Shown here: piece by piece, positions 47,875 to 59,429 of the stretch | Numbering within the stretch: the stretch's first letter is position 1 | How the letters are laid out: the number at the start of each line of letters is the position of its first letter | Assembly: GCA_026545225.1 (NCBI GenBank) | Contig: CM048848.1 | Coordinates: forward strand, 22,856,806 to 22,920,805 | Reading direction: 5' to 3' | DNA: 64,000 nucleotides | Source: Cornus controversa | Lineage: Eukaryota; Streptophyta; Magnoliopsida; Cornales; Cornaceae | The notes under the pieces: generated by a model | The model's input: the letters and a program-made list of their open reading frames with translations, nothing else | Told to the model about the DNA's origin: nothing | The model's database searches: none | Program-made: the position numbers and the translations under genes

Positions 47875-49686
47875 CACCCCCAAACTTACATATTGCTAGT
47901 CCCTTAGCAATACAATATTACAAAAATGGAATCAACTATCTTATACAAAAGTTTAATCATGCTCAGTCATCAACTAGATAAAGGGCGATCATCCGTTCAT
48001 TTCATTTGGCAAATGCAACAAGTATTACAGAACTATGTGGTCATTAGCAAAAATGGACTTTCACAAGCTATAAATGAACGATAGTCCCCACATAATGGCC
48101 AGCCCGAACAAACATAACAATTCCAACCCCAAAATCCTCTTTGAAAAGTGAACATGCATTCTAACGTGTGGCTTTTGTCATATTTGGAGAAGAAAACGAA
48201 CAAATCTGTTTTTAAGAGAAAAACTCATTGAAAACGCTCGACACGGCCGTTCATTATCACAAAACATTCATGATTGCTCATGTGCGGATGACCGTGCAAT
48301 GCTTAACTCTTTTTGCTTTCTTGCAAGCCCATGTAGCGGCGTTGGGCCAATGACTCCCAAACCAATTGGTTTTAGGGCATTAGGTGAAGAAGCACCCCTC
48401 GGACTTAATGACCGAGCTTACAAGGCGATGAGCGTAAGCAAGCCACCCGCTTATTATTGCTCAACCTTACACACTTTTACGCGAATATTCCCTGCTTTGA
48501 GGCATAGAAATCTAGTTTATTGAGTGAGAAGGCTTATTGCATATTTTTCTCTTTTTCTTTCTTTTTCCTTTTTTTTTTACAACAACCGGAAGAACTTATT
48601 CTTTAAGTTGTTCAGATAAAAACAGAAATTTTCAAAAATTCTCCCTCAGACTTATACCCCACAATTTAAAATGCATGTGTGCGAATTTGTGCGGTTAAGG
48701 ACAAATTTAGGGCAAGAACTGTACGTGCTCGAATTTGGACAAAAATGTAGACCGTTCTAGCCTACTATAAAGCTTGCAAAAGTGTGGGTATTTACAATGT
48801 TAAAGTTCTTAACTACCTGCTGCATTTACCTCGGACATTTATTCGAATGACTTCCTTTAAAAAGCAAGACATCATGGCAAGTATGCAAAATATCAAGAAA
48901 ACTGCTCTACAATGACACTCAATATAACGACTGAACATTGCATGCATATGCAAGTGGTATAGCATACCGCACCCCCAAACTTATATGCAACATGGTCCTC
49001 AATGTTTGGACAAGAAGAATAAGGAAAGAAGTTACCGGGATGGCAGAAGGTGACAAAAATGGTATTCCACAGCAGCGGTTATCCTGTAATTAAGAAAAAC
49101 CTGCACAGAACACCAACTGGATACCACGAGCATTAAAAGGAACAAAAAGTAGATAAATAGAACATAATGAAATAATTATGCACAAACAGACAATGCCAAT
49201 ATCACTGTATATCTAAGGGTCTGAACTGGTGTTTCCCAATTGTCTAAGAGGTCTATGCGATAAGATATTGACTATCCAGGCACGCTAACGTATAGCACGC
49301 AAAGGGGCTGCCTCTCTTTATTACCGCCATACTATGTTGAAGCAATCTCAACAGTATTGGGAATCAAAATCAGGCGATAATAAACGGAAATCATCAACTG
49401 AATCGCATATAACAAGTAGACAAGTGGTACTACATACATAGTCAAAGTATAGAGAACAGATATATTGACAGAAAGCAAAAATAAAGACAGTAAAGATAAC
49501 ACATGGTGCAAAAGAAAATATAAATGTATTCCATATAGATGAAAATGAGTTTCAGTACAAAGTTTACATGTAGGTGGAATACTCAAAAAGAAGCTAAAAA
49601 TGAAAGAAAACATGGCCAACATGGCCTATCAAACATAAAGAAAGAAAAATAGTCAAAAATAAAACATAGAAGATAAAGAAATGCAG
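47875..49686 (-). other. 3' non-coding region of element B
   Basis: Polypurine tract next to the LTR, a second tract-like module at 48971-49003, and a stretch of about 215 bp at 47985-48200 that element A lacks. No ORF of note. Confidence 0.7.
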
Positions 49687-50946
49687 CTACTCGAGGGCCG
49701 GTGGTGGTGGTGGTGGTGGTGGCTCGGTGGGAGTAGAAGTGGAGGTGGAAGCTCGACCTGCGAACAGGAACTGCAGGTCCTGCCGGAGGGCTCGGAACTC
49801 GTCTAGAATCGCTCTCTGGCCTTGTGCTAGAGAAGAAATGTCCGTCCGAATGCCTGCCAGCTGACTCTGCGTCACCTGGACATGCTCGTCAAAACCCTGC
49901 TGGAGCTGCTCTACGTCAGCCACCAGGCAGGAATAGCCCGTCGCTAAAATATCATGCCGCTCTGCAGCCACATCCATCTCCTCCTCCTCTATCTCCTCGT
50001 CATCGGACTCACCCTCTGCTGGCTCGCCCTCATCCGTCTCCACCGGGGCATCCATATCTACATCGTCTGGTGGATCACCCTGGTGGTCCTGTCGCTCTAA
50101 GTGTCGCCTCACCCTCTCCCACTGAGTAGATGTGAAGCGGGTGGGCGGTGCCAACTGAATGTCAGTACGACTGACCGGTATATTGGTACTGCTGAGAAAA
50201 GCGGCGATCAGGAAAGGAAAGGGAAGCTGCCAACTCGCTGCTCTCCGCATCCTCTTATTCACGAGGCCGTCCCAGACCTTGAACATCTGCCCCCAGATCA
50301 GCGATGGGATCGAAAACCAAGTGCCCGTGTGGAAAGCATAGAGGCAACGGAGGAGGTCGCCCCTGCGCTCTGCCACGTGCTGCAGCGGACACGCGTTCTT
50401 GATGAGAACGGTGTCCAGGAACCACAACTTGCTCGGGCACATCGATTTGGACGTGCAGTTGTGACTGGGTGTGGTAAACGCCCCGCCACACATGTCCATC
50501 ACGATCGAGAACAGTGTCGTGTCTGCGGGGAGTGCGGCCCTGAAAAGTGGCTGACCGTCCAGGCCAACCATGTCCGGTGGCTGCTGGTGAGGGATGCCGA
50601 GCATCTGAGCAATCCAGCTCGGCGTAATCGTGATCGTGACAGTGCCCACAACCGTCTCTAGTGTATCCGGCGCGGTGCAGGAGTAGGTCATGTGATCGTA
50701 AAAGACCTGCACTAAGCGCTCGTGTGCCACGTCGGTGGGAGGCACACATAGCCAGTCGAGGCGACGCCTCCTGAGCTCGGCAACCATCCACGCGGTGTCG
50801 GGACGCCTCTCGAACTCTGCTAAGTCAAAAATCTGCTCCGGGTGGAACTTCCGAGACCGGAAGACTCGCCCGGGCATGTCTCGAACAGAACCGGCGGCGT
50901 TCTTCACCCTCGCCATAGTCTCGGAACAGTCTGCACTTGATTCCAA
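49687..50946 (-). CDS. 3' ORF of element B, plant transposon-protein domain, open
   Basis: A 419-residue frame, open from MESSADCSETM to a polyproline end. The N-terminal 250 residues carry the domain annotated as putative plant transposon protein (WMVAELRRRRLDWLCVPPTD; LWFLDTVLIKNACPLQHVAE). The next 90 are acidic (EEIEEEEMDVAAERHD), followed by a predicted coiled coil and a Ser-Thr/Pro tail. It is separated from pol by the palindrome array, in the position of the env-like ORF of Athila elements, but I see no signal peptide or membrane segment. The function of this domain is not known. The ORF is clearly more GC-rich than the flanks. The long frame on the other strand (50101-50661) is its shadow. 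Fossil element, but this part looks whole. Confidence 0.85.
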   Translation of the reverse strand: MESSADCSETMARVKNAAGSVRDMPGRVFRSRKFHPEQIFDLAEFERRPDTAWMVAELRRRRLDWLCVPPTDVAHERLVQVFYDHMTYSCTAPDTLETVVGTVTITITPSWIAQMLGIPHQQPPDMVGLDGQPLFRAALPADTTLFSIVMDMCGGAFTTPSHNCTSKSMCPSKLWFLDTVLIKNACPLQHVAERRGDLLRCLYAFHTGTWFSIPSLIWGQMFKVWDGLVNKRMRRAASWQLPFPFLIAAFLSSTNIPVSRTDIQLAPPTRFTSTQWERVRRHLERQDHQGDPPDDVDMDAPVETDEGEPAEGESDDEEIEEEEMDVAAERHDILATGYSCLVADVEQLQQGFDEHVQVTQSQLAGIRTDISSLAQGQRAILDEFRALRQDLQFLFAGRASTSTSTPTEPPPPPPPPALE

Positions 50947-51569
50947 AAATTACGTAAATAAAAGATAAATAAGAAGAAAACAAAACTAAGAATAAACTAA
51001 AAGAAGAAAAAAATGAAAATGAGGTCCTAGTCCTTGGCACTGACAAGAATTCAAAAAGTCTTTCTTAAAGAAGCGGTGCGAACTGATGCAACCAAAACGG
51101 AGGGTTGCGGTTGCAACCCGTACACTAAGCATTTGAAATAGAGAGAATGAAAAATCTCAACCCTATATATACTCCTACCCCCCGAAACTTGAAAAATCTC
51201 ATTACAAACACCGCAAATGCACCCATCTAACCCAATATCATCTAAATATGTTTATTACGCCGTAAAACTATCAAAAATGGTGAAAAAGTATACAAAAAGT
51301 AGCCATGCATCACTTACCTCAAGAGGAAGAAGATGAGCGACTCAAACAGAAGAAGACCCACTCGCAGCCGCGAAGAGAAGATAGTGCGAGTGCTAGCGGC
51401 GGCTTCGTACTGTGTCGGATGGCGGCGGATGATCGGGAATGGTAGATCGAGTGCTCGGGAGTGCTTGGAGAAGGTCTGGATCGCACGGAGGAGAGAAGGA
51501 AGTCGGATGGTTATTTTGAAATGAGAGGGAAGCCCAACGGTTTAAATAAGCTTTCGGATCACGTGCAGG
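50947..51569. other. Spacer between 3' ORF and palindrome array, element B
   Basis: Non-coding; equivalent to 42261-42899 in element A. Confidence 0.6.
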
Positions 51570-51920
51570 CATCGCGTGCATCTCGATTGATCGAGATGTG
51601 CATTTCGATCAATCGAGATTTCGATTGATCGAAATCTCACTTCGATCAATCGAAATCAGCATCGATCGATCGAAATTCTTTCCTCGATCAATCGAAAATT
51701 CCTTCACTGAATTGAGTTTCTACTTCGATCAATCGAAATTTTATTTCGATCAATCGAAATCTTCGATCGATCGAAGACCTATCGAAGTGCAATCGAAGAA
51801 TACTACCTCTCGGGACTTTGCACTTGGCAAATTCTCTGCAATTTTTTGATCGATCGAAACTGAAATCTCGATCAATCGAAATCTCGATTGATCAAGATCC
51901 TAGTTTTGATCAATCGAGAT
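51570..51920. repeat. TCGATCAATCGA palindrome array, element B
   Basis: More than a dozen TCGATCAATCGA-type units with ATCGATCGATCGAAATT variants. The 83-codon plus frame at 51598-51849 is only the translated repeat. Confidence 0.9.
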
Positions 51921-52089
51921 GCTCAAAAATAGTCAGCTTGAGTTATGCTTCAGGGACTTGGATATTTGGGAATTAGATACTACATTGCTTAGATACAAAC
52001 CTACTTTGGATTAAAGGGACATCATGGAAGCATGATAGCTACCATGGCTTCGCCACCTTACACGTCTATGGCGCGACGTCCGGATCGGC

Positions 52090-53274
52090 TCACGAGTCAA
52101 AATACGCGGGATCCGTCAAAGTGACGACATCCACATATTCGGTGGTGACTTGGTCATCCACGCACACTTTTAAGCGCTGCCCGTTTACTTTGAACAATGA
52201 GCCGTCTTTCAAGTCCTTCAATTCCACCGCTCCGTGGGGAGCGACGGAATTAACCAAAAATGGACCATCCCAACGGGAGCGAAGTTTTCCGGAAAACAAA
52301 TGGAGGCGTGAGTTGTACAACCATACTTTTTGGCCCGGCAAAAATGTTTTGACTCGAATATTACGATCATGAAAGGCTTTGGACTTTGCCTTATAGATTT
52401 TCGCATTCTCATACGCGTCATGTCGCAATTCTTCTAATTCATTTAATTGAAGCTTTCGATTAGATCCGGCCTTTTGTATGTCAAAATTAAAAGTTTTGGT
52501 GGCCCACATAGCTTTACGCTCCAATTCAACCGGAATATGGCATGCCTTGCCATAAACCAACCGATAAGGTGACATTCCAATGGGAGTTTTATATGCGGTT
52601 CGGTATGCCCATAATGTATCATTTAGTCGCAATGACCTATCTTTCCGATCGGGCCGAACAGTTTTCTGAATAATGTTCTTAATCTCCCTATTGGATACTT
52701 CTACTTGGCCACTGGTTTGAGGATGGTATGGGGTGGCTACTTTGTGTGTGATGGAGTATTTGGTAAGCAAGGTTCGAAGGAACCGGTTACAGAAATGTTT
52801 ACCTCCGTCACTAATGATGGCCCGAGGCGTACCAAACCGGCTAAAAATATTAGCTTGAATGAATTTAACCACGACTGCGTGATCATTGGTTTTGGTAGCA
52901 ACGGCCTCTATCCACTTAGATACGTAGTCCACCGCCACAAGTATGTACTCATGACTAGTAGAGGGTGGAAATGGTCCCATGAAGTCAATGCCCCACACAT
53001 CAAATATTTCAACGATAAGAATAGGGTTAAGAGGCATCATGTCCTTCCGAGACATCGCGCCAAGGCGTTGACATCGCTCACAAGAGCGGCAGAATGAATA
53101 TGCATCCCGATGAAGTGTCAGCCAGAAAAATCCGCATTGGAGAATTTTTGCTGCGGTTTTCTTAGCACTAAAGTGTCCCCCACAAGCGAGTGTATGACAA
53201 AACTTGAGAATGCTTTGGAATTCACTGTTGGGTACACACCTTCGAATTATTTGGTCGGGGCAATATTTGAACAA
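52090..53274 (-). pseudogene. Integrase region of element B
   Basis: A 394-residue open block with HHCC zinc site, DDE core ([46 protein letters not shown]) and the C-terminal GPF-V region. It matches 43437-44621 closely. Part of a broken gag-pol. Confidence 0.93.
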
Positions 53275-53328
53275 TTGAGGATCGTCCCAATAATATGATC
53301 GTGATTGGGAGAGAAAACGATCCTTCTC

Positions 53329-55573
53329 TTACTTGGTCCAAGAAGATGGTATTTTACCGGTTGCCAAGTAATTAACCACATCCGCATACCAAGGGATACT
53401 CTCTTGAGAGATGACAAAGAGTTGTTCATCCGGGAAGGATTCACAAACTGGAATGGAATTATGGAGGGATTCAACAAGAATTCTAGAAAGGTGGTCAGCT
53501 ACCACATTTTCAGTTCCCTTTTTGTCTCTAATCTCAAAATTGAACTCTTGCAACAAGAGTATCCATCGGATCAACCTAGGCTTAGTGTCCTTTTTCGCCA
53601 AAAGATGCCGGAGGGCAGCATGGTCCGAATAGACAATGACCTTTGAACCTAATAAATAAGCTCGAAATTTGTCTAATGCAAATACTACCGCAAGCAATTC
53701 CTTTTCCGTTGTGGTATAATTGATTTGAGCCTCGGAAAGGGTTTTACTTGCGTAGTAGATGACATGTGGCAGTTTGTCTACTCGTTGCCCTAAGACAGCA
53801 CCCATGGCATAATCGGATGCATCACACATAATCTCAAATGGGAGAGCCCAATTTGGAGGGATTAGAATTGGAGCGGTTGTAAGCATGGTGCGGAGTTTTT
53901 CAAAAGCGTTAAAGCACGCTTCATCAAAGGTAAAGCAAGACTCTTTTTCAAGAAGGTGACACAAAGGTCGAGAGATCTTGCTAAAGTCTTTGATGAAACG
54001 GCGATAAAAGCCCGCATGCCCAAGGAATGAACGAATCTCTCTCACCGTTGATGGTGGAGGAAGCTTAGAAATGAGTTCAACCTTGGCTTTATCAACCTCT
54101 ATTCCTCTCTTAGACACAATGTGCCCTAGGACAATACCCTCTTGAACCATAAAATGGCTCTTTTCCCAACTAAGAATTAGGTTGGTCTTTTGACATCGTT
54201 TGAGAACACGGGGATAGATTTTGGAGGCATGATTCAAATGAAGGCCCAAAAATGAAAAAATCATCCATGAACACTTCCAAGAATTTTTCCACCATGTCCG
54301 AGAAGATAGACATCATACACCGTTGAAAAGTCGCCGGTGCATTGCACAACCCAAAGGGCATGCGTCTATAAGCAAATGTGCCGAAGGGACATGTAAATGT
54401 GGTTTTCTCTTGGTCCCTCGGGTCTATAGCAACCTGATTATAGCCGGAATATCCATCCAAAAAGCAATAAAAACTTTGCCCAACTAATCTCTCCAATATT
54501 TGATCAATAAATGGGAGGGGGAAGTGATCTTTCCGAGTGGCTGAATTTAATTTCCGATAATCAATACACACTCTCCATCCTGTGGTGGTTCGTTGGGGAA
54601 CTAATTCACCCTTATCATTTGGTTGCACCGTAATACCAGACTTCTTTGGAACCACTTGAGTGGGACTAACCCACTTGCTATCTGAGATGGGGTAAATGAT
54701 TCTCGCATCTAGTAACTTCACCACCTCCTTCATTACAACGTCCTTCATGTTTGGATTTAATCGACGTTGTGCCTCCCTTGAGGTCTTTGCATCCTCTTCC
54801 AAGTGTATGCGGTGCATACAAATAGAAGGGTCTATTCCCTTAAGATATGCCACACTCCATCCTATTGCCTCCTTGTGCTCTTTTAGCACCTTTATAAGTT
54901 CCATCTCTTGATCATTGGTAAGATTAGAAGCAATAATGACTGGAAGGGTCTCATTAGCGCCCAAGAAAACATACTTGAGTGTAGCCGGTAGGGGCTTGAG
55001 CTCAAGTTGTGGTGGGGAAATTAAAGAAGGAGTTTGGGAAGTTTTGGACAAAGGGGGCAAGGGTTCTCTCGGAACTCTCCATTTAGGGAAATCCATGACA
55101 GTATTAACATCGAGCATGGAATTGACTTCAGATATGGATTGCTCAATGTCAAAATCATCATAGTTGAAGTGATTTAGGCATGCCTCTAAAGGATCCTTGG
55201 AAAGAATAGAAGGAAGTGCTTCTTGAACAAGGTCTTCCACAACATCAACACAAAAGCACTCACTTTTGTCGTCGGATGTGTGGTGGGAAGCATTGAAAAT
55301 GTTCAAGCGGACTTTCATATTCCCAAAAGAGATGTCCATCACTCCGATACGGCAATTAACGCAAGCGTTTGCCGTGGCCAAGAATGGACGACCTAGAATG
55401 ATAGGAATATGACGATTCGGATTTTGGACCGGTTCCGTGTCAAGGACTATGAAGTCCACCGGAAAATAGAATTTGTCCACTTGAATGATGACATTCTCAA
55501 TTATGCCACGTGGTTGCTTCACCGAGCGGTCGGCGAGTTGCAACACAACCGTGGTATGCTCGAGTTCCCCCAA
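53329..55573 (-). pseudogene. Protease, reverse transcriptase and RNase H region of element B
   Basis: Protease end (HIPIILGRPFLATANACVNC), RT motifs ([44 protein letters not shown]) and RNase H ([46 protein letters not shown]). Fossil; broken. Confidence 0.93.
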
Positions 55574-55783
55574 ACCTAGTTGTTGGTAAACTGAGAATGG
55601 AAGAAAATTGACACTAGCCCCTAGATCAAGAAGTGCCTTTTCAAAAGATTGATTTCCGATGGTGCACGAAATGGTCGGAGCACCCGGATCTTTGAATTTA
55701 GGAGGGGCTTGGTGTTGGAAAATGGAGCTTATGTGCTCAGTTAAGAGGACTTTCTTAGGAACATCATTCCTAGATTTGCGCTT

Positions 55784-57724
55784 TCAAGTGCACAAGTCCT
55801 TCAAGAATTTTGCATAGGAGGGAATTTGTCGAATAACATCAAGGAGAGGGAGATTGATCTTTACTTGCTTGAAGATCTCAATCATGTCTTGGATTTTCTC
55901 TCCTTGCTTCCCGAAATGAGAAGGTTCCTTCAATCTTTGAGGAAAAGGAACCGGAGGTTCATAAGAGGTGTCAAGATTTGGAATCGATGATGACACAACT
56001 TCACTTGCCTTTCCTTTTGGATTTGAAGGGGTAATTTGCAAATTTGGATTTAACGGAAACAATTTTGGATTTAATTGGGATTCTTTTGGATTTTTAGGTT
56101 GCTCTTGGAATTCCTTTCTCTCTTCCTCCCCTACTTTGGAATTGATGATTTTTCCACTCCTTAAGGTGGTGATTAATTGAACTTGCTCCGGAGGAGCATT
56201 ACAAGTTGAAGATGATGGATCCTCAATCACATGGACACCTTTGGGATTCGCCACCGGTTGACTCGGCAACTTACCTTCCTCCCTTCTATTTAAGGCATTA
56301 GCTAGTTGCCCGATTTGAGCTTCTAACCTAGCCATAGATTGAGCATTGGCTTCAAGCTTAGAGATTGATTGAGAGTGAGTTTGCAATAAGCGGGTATTGG
56401 CCTCAAGATTGCTTATCACTCTTTCTTCAAAGCTTTGGCTTCTCGGAGGAGGTGGTGGTTGTTGGTAATTAGATCTTTGATTGTAAGGTTGAGGATTTGG
56501 CCTATAATGAGGCTGTTGAGATTGGGAATTGAAAGAATTTTGCCCTTGGAAAGAGGGACTTGATTCTTGAGGTTTCCATGAAAAAGCCGGATGGTTCTTG
56601 TAACCAGGATTGTACGTGTTTGAATATGGATCATTCATTTGTTTAGAGTACAAGGCATTCGCTTGCTCTTGAGCATAATCGGGAGATTGCCCGGCAATAG
56701 GACAATCTCGCACAAAATGCGAAGTGCTATAGCAAAACGAACACCCTTCCTTATTTTGGACAGATTGGTTTGGAGTAGGCAGCCCATTTTTCATGATTAA
56801 ATCCATTTTTCGGGATAGGGCTTCTACTTGCATGGCAACCTCATCTACCCGTGAAATTTCATGCATTCCTCTACAAGGTTGGGTGGCCTTCCCTTTCCTA
56901 GTGGAGGAGCGTTAAGCTGAATTGTTGCTTAGGGTTTGAAAAAGTTTTCATGCCTCATCGGGGCTTTTCAAAAGGTACCCACCCCCACACGCGGAGTCTA
57001 TCATTTGTCTATGTTGCTCACTCACCCCATCATAAAAGCTTTGCACTAGCTGCCATTTTGGGACAGCATGATGCGGACAAGATTTTAAAAGATCTTTTAA
57101 CCTCTCCCACGTCTCATGGAATTGTTCTTGGTCAATTTGGGTGAATCCGGTGATTGCTCGCCGAATATCACTTGTCTTACCCATTGGGAAGTATTTTTTC
57201 AAGAACTCTATTTGCATCTCCGCCCAAGAATGGATTGAGTTAGGTTCTAAGGAGTTGAACCAACTTCTAGCTTTATCTTTTAGGGAGAAGGGGAACATAC
57301 GCAGCTTTAGGTCATCCTCCGTAAAGTGTGGTACACGAATAGTGGAACACACGGAAAGGAAGTAATCTAAGTGCCGGTACGGATCCTCATTAGGGAGACC
57401 GTGGAAGCTATTAAGAAGATTGATGGTGGAGGACTTTATTTCGAATTGAGTTGCCGCTACATCCGGAAATTGGATACATGAAGGTACTTCAAATGTAGTC
57501 GGAAGGTAAAAGTCCATAAGCAACTCTCCTTGAGGAGGTGGTGGTGGAGGTGGTTGTTCATGATTAAAAGGAGGTAGTCCGGGAGGTTGTCTCTCATTTG
57601 GATCCATGTTTTTAGTCCTAGGAAATATAGGGTCCCTAGAGGTTCCTCTACGTTGTCTAAGTGTTCGTTCAAGTTCAATGTTACACGGAAGCAAAGGAAG
57701 TGACAAGGACCGTCTACCTAGCAT
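55784..57724 (-). pseudogene. gag region of element B
   Basis: Capsid-like part at 56948-57724 (FEIKSSTINLLNSFHGLPNE; LKLRMFPFSLKDKARSWFNS). A zinc knuckle CX2CX4HX4C (CSFCYSTSHFVRDC) lies near 56710-56755, and a Gln/Asn/Pro-rich C-terminal part extends to 55784. Together, gag-pol of element B lies in about five blocks, so about four or five breaks. Fossil. Confidence 0.9.
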
Positions 57725-57985
57725 GCATTAACAATCGAACAACACCTCAATACACAAAGTAACAATAATCTATACAAAAAGAATGAATGAATTCAAACCA
57801 CTAATTTTAGGCGTTATACTCACAAAGGGTTCCAAGTTTACTCCTTTTAGATGCCCGCCATGTGGTATATCTAAAATCAAGAAGTTTGAGCAATAAGAAC
57901 AAAATATATACAAAAAGAATGAAAGAATTTCTAGCCTAAGAATTAAACCAGATTTAATCTTCCCATGGCGACAATTAAACCGTAG

Positions 57986-58003
57986 TCCCCGTTAACGGCG
58001 CCA
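57986..58003 (-). other. Primer binding site of element B, tRNA-Asp type
   Basis: The plus strand reads TCCCCGTTAACGGCGCCA, the tRNA-Asp 3' end with two differences, seven bases from the LTR. Confidence 0.85.
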
Positions 58004-58009
58004 AAATTT

Positions 58010-59429
58010 TGATGTGGTCGGAACTAAATTATATTGTAAGCTTAATTTTGCCCTTTTTATCAAAATATAATTTAACCACTCGCAAGAGCACGAATCTTTG
58101 TAGATAAGGTTCTATATAGAGGGTATCGATCCCACGAGGACTAGTCGCAATTGTCTTAAAGGAAGATTAATTCTACTTTAATTCAAAAAACAGATTTTTG
58201 AATTTGTGTTTATAAACTATTGCATGAATGAAATGACAAGAAAAGTAAAGGGTTTAAAGTTGGGAGAGAGAACTAGGGTTGGTTTCCACCACTAGCCATT
58301 CACATGTTCATAAGTGTAGCAAGCATGGGATTCATAGATTAAATGCCTAACAATGTCATTAGGCTTGTGACCTCAATGACATATCAAAGGATTAATGTGT
58401 GTGCTAACCTATCATAATCCATCTTCAACAAGCATAGCTCTTCAACCTAACTAACTACCTAATTACTCTACTCTCTAAGTGAACCTACATGCATCCAAAC
58501 TACCTCATCTTGGCATGGTTTATACAAGCAAACACCACACATTCATTTAAACACCATTATCTACCCATCATTTGCACTTCTTGTGGAATATGCAAATGTT
58601 GTGCATTCACATGAAAGAATCTACTCTAAGACAAGAATAAACTCCATATCAAATGAATATATAGAAGAAATGTATTAGTGTACATGGTCACTAGGCTAAA
58701 TAATCAACATTTAATTACAAATCCCCAAGTGCTACAAAAATGAACAAGTTTACATGGTTAGGGGCTTCAACCACACCCTAGTAGAAGACTTAGTTGCTCA
58801 TGGTTGCCTTGCACTATTCCATTGATGGAGAAGATGAAGCTTCTTGGTCTGGTTCAGCTCCTCTTTCCCCTCTCCCGAAAGTCTCTCCTTGAGTAATCTG
58901 ATGTGTATGAGAGATATGAGAGATATGAGGCTTCCTTGTGCTTTATGGCTCCCTTTTCAACCTTGGGGCCCACCATATATATATATATATATCAATATAT
59001 ATATCCATTATATCAAGAAGGTCCCCAAGGGTCTTGTTCAAGTCAGACAGTCCACCTAAGTCGTGCAAAAAGGAGGATTTTGTTGCAAGTGGGAGAGCAG
59101 GTGAGCAAGTGGGCAAGTGGCTTTTGCAGAATCTCGATCAATCGAGATTGAATCTCGATTGATCAAGATTTTGATTAATCAAAATGAGATCTCGATCAAT
59201 CGAGATTTCGATTAATCGAGATCAACATCTCGATTGATCGAGATGCCTTTGGCTGCATTTCTGACTTTTCTCTTCAGCTGCAAATGGCCTCAAACTTTGC
59301 TCCTTTTACTACAAAACCTGCAATACATCAAAAACAAAAAAATACCGTAAACATATCTCGGTAATCATAAAAATGGAACTAACATATGCAATAAAGAGGG
59401 TTCAAATGCATACAATTGAACATTTATCA
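58010..59429 (-). repeat. Right LTR, mosaic of the two other LTRs
   Basis: TGATGTGGTCGG to TTTATCA, 1.42 kb. The part before about 58470 shares with the middle LTR a segment of about 40 bp that is missing on the left. After about 58480 it shares with the left LTR the form of the AT microsatellite block and many single sites that differ from the middle LTR. The switch point lies between about 58461 and 58485. Confidence 0.85.

Larger units (their letters stand above)
38087..59429 (-). mobile_element. Athila-like composite: LTR-internal-LTR-internal-LTR
   Basis: Three LTRs (38087-39451, 46445-47874, 58010-59429) bracket two internal regions, all minus strand. The 5-bp duplication AATAG (38082-38086 and 59430-59434) flanks only the outermost pair. 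The left unit (A) lacks gag, protease and primer site. The right unit (B) has them all. The right LTR is a mosaic: its left part (to about 58470) follows the middle LTR and its right part follows the left LTR. The simplest reading is that element A inserted first, element B then landed in A's pol, and recombination between B's and A's 5' LTRs removed the rest of A. LTR differences are roughly 2% (B) and 3% (A) by eye, so both are younger than their host element. Fossil. Confidence 0.85.

Noticed and set aside
50101-50661. Long plus-strand frame (186 codons) opposite the 3' ORF
   Set aside because: It is the shadow of the GC-rich minus-strand ORF of element B and has no recognisable domain. 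Plus frames at 44052-44444 and 52705-53097 are likewise shadows of integrase.
51598-51849. 83-codon frame rich in FDQS and IEIS
   Set aside because: It is only the translated palindrome array.
46445-59429. Element B as a simple insertion with its own target duplication
   Set aside because: The bases before 46445 (CATAA) differ from those after 59429 (AATAG), and AATAG matches the left edge of the whole composite.
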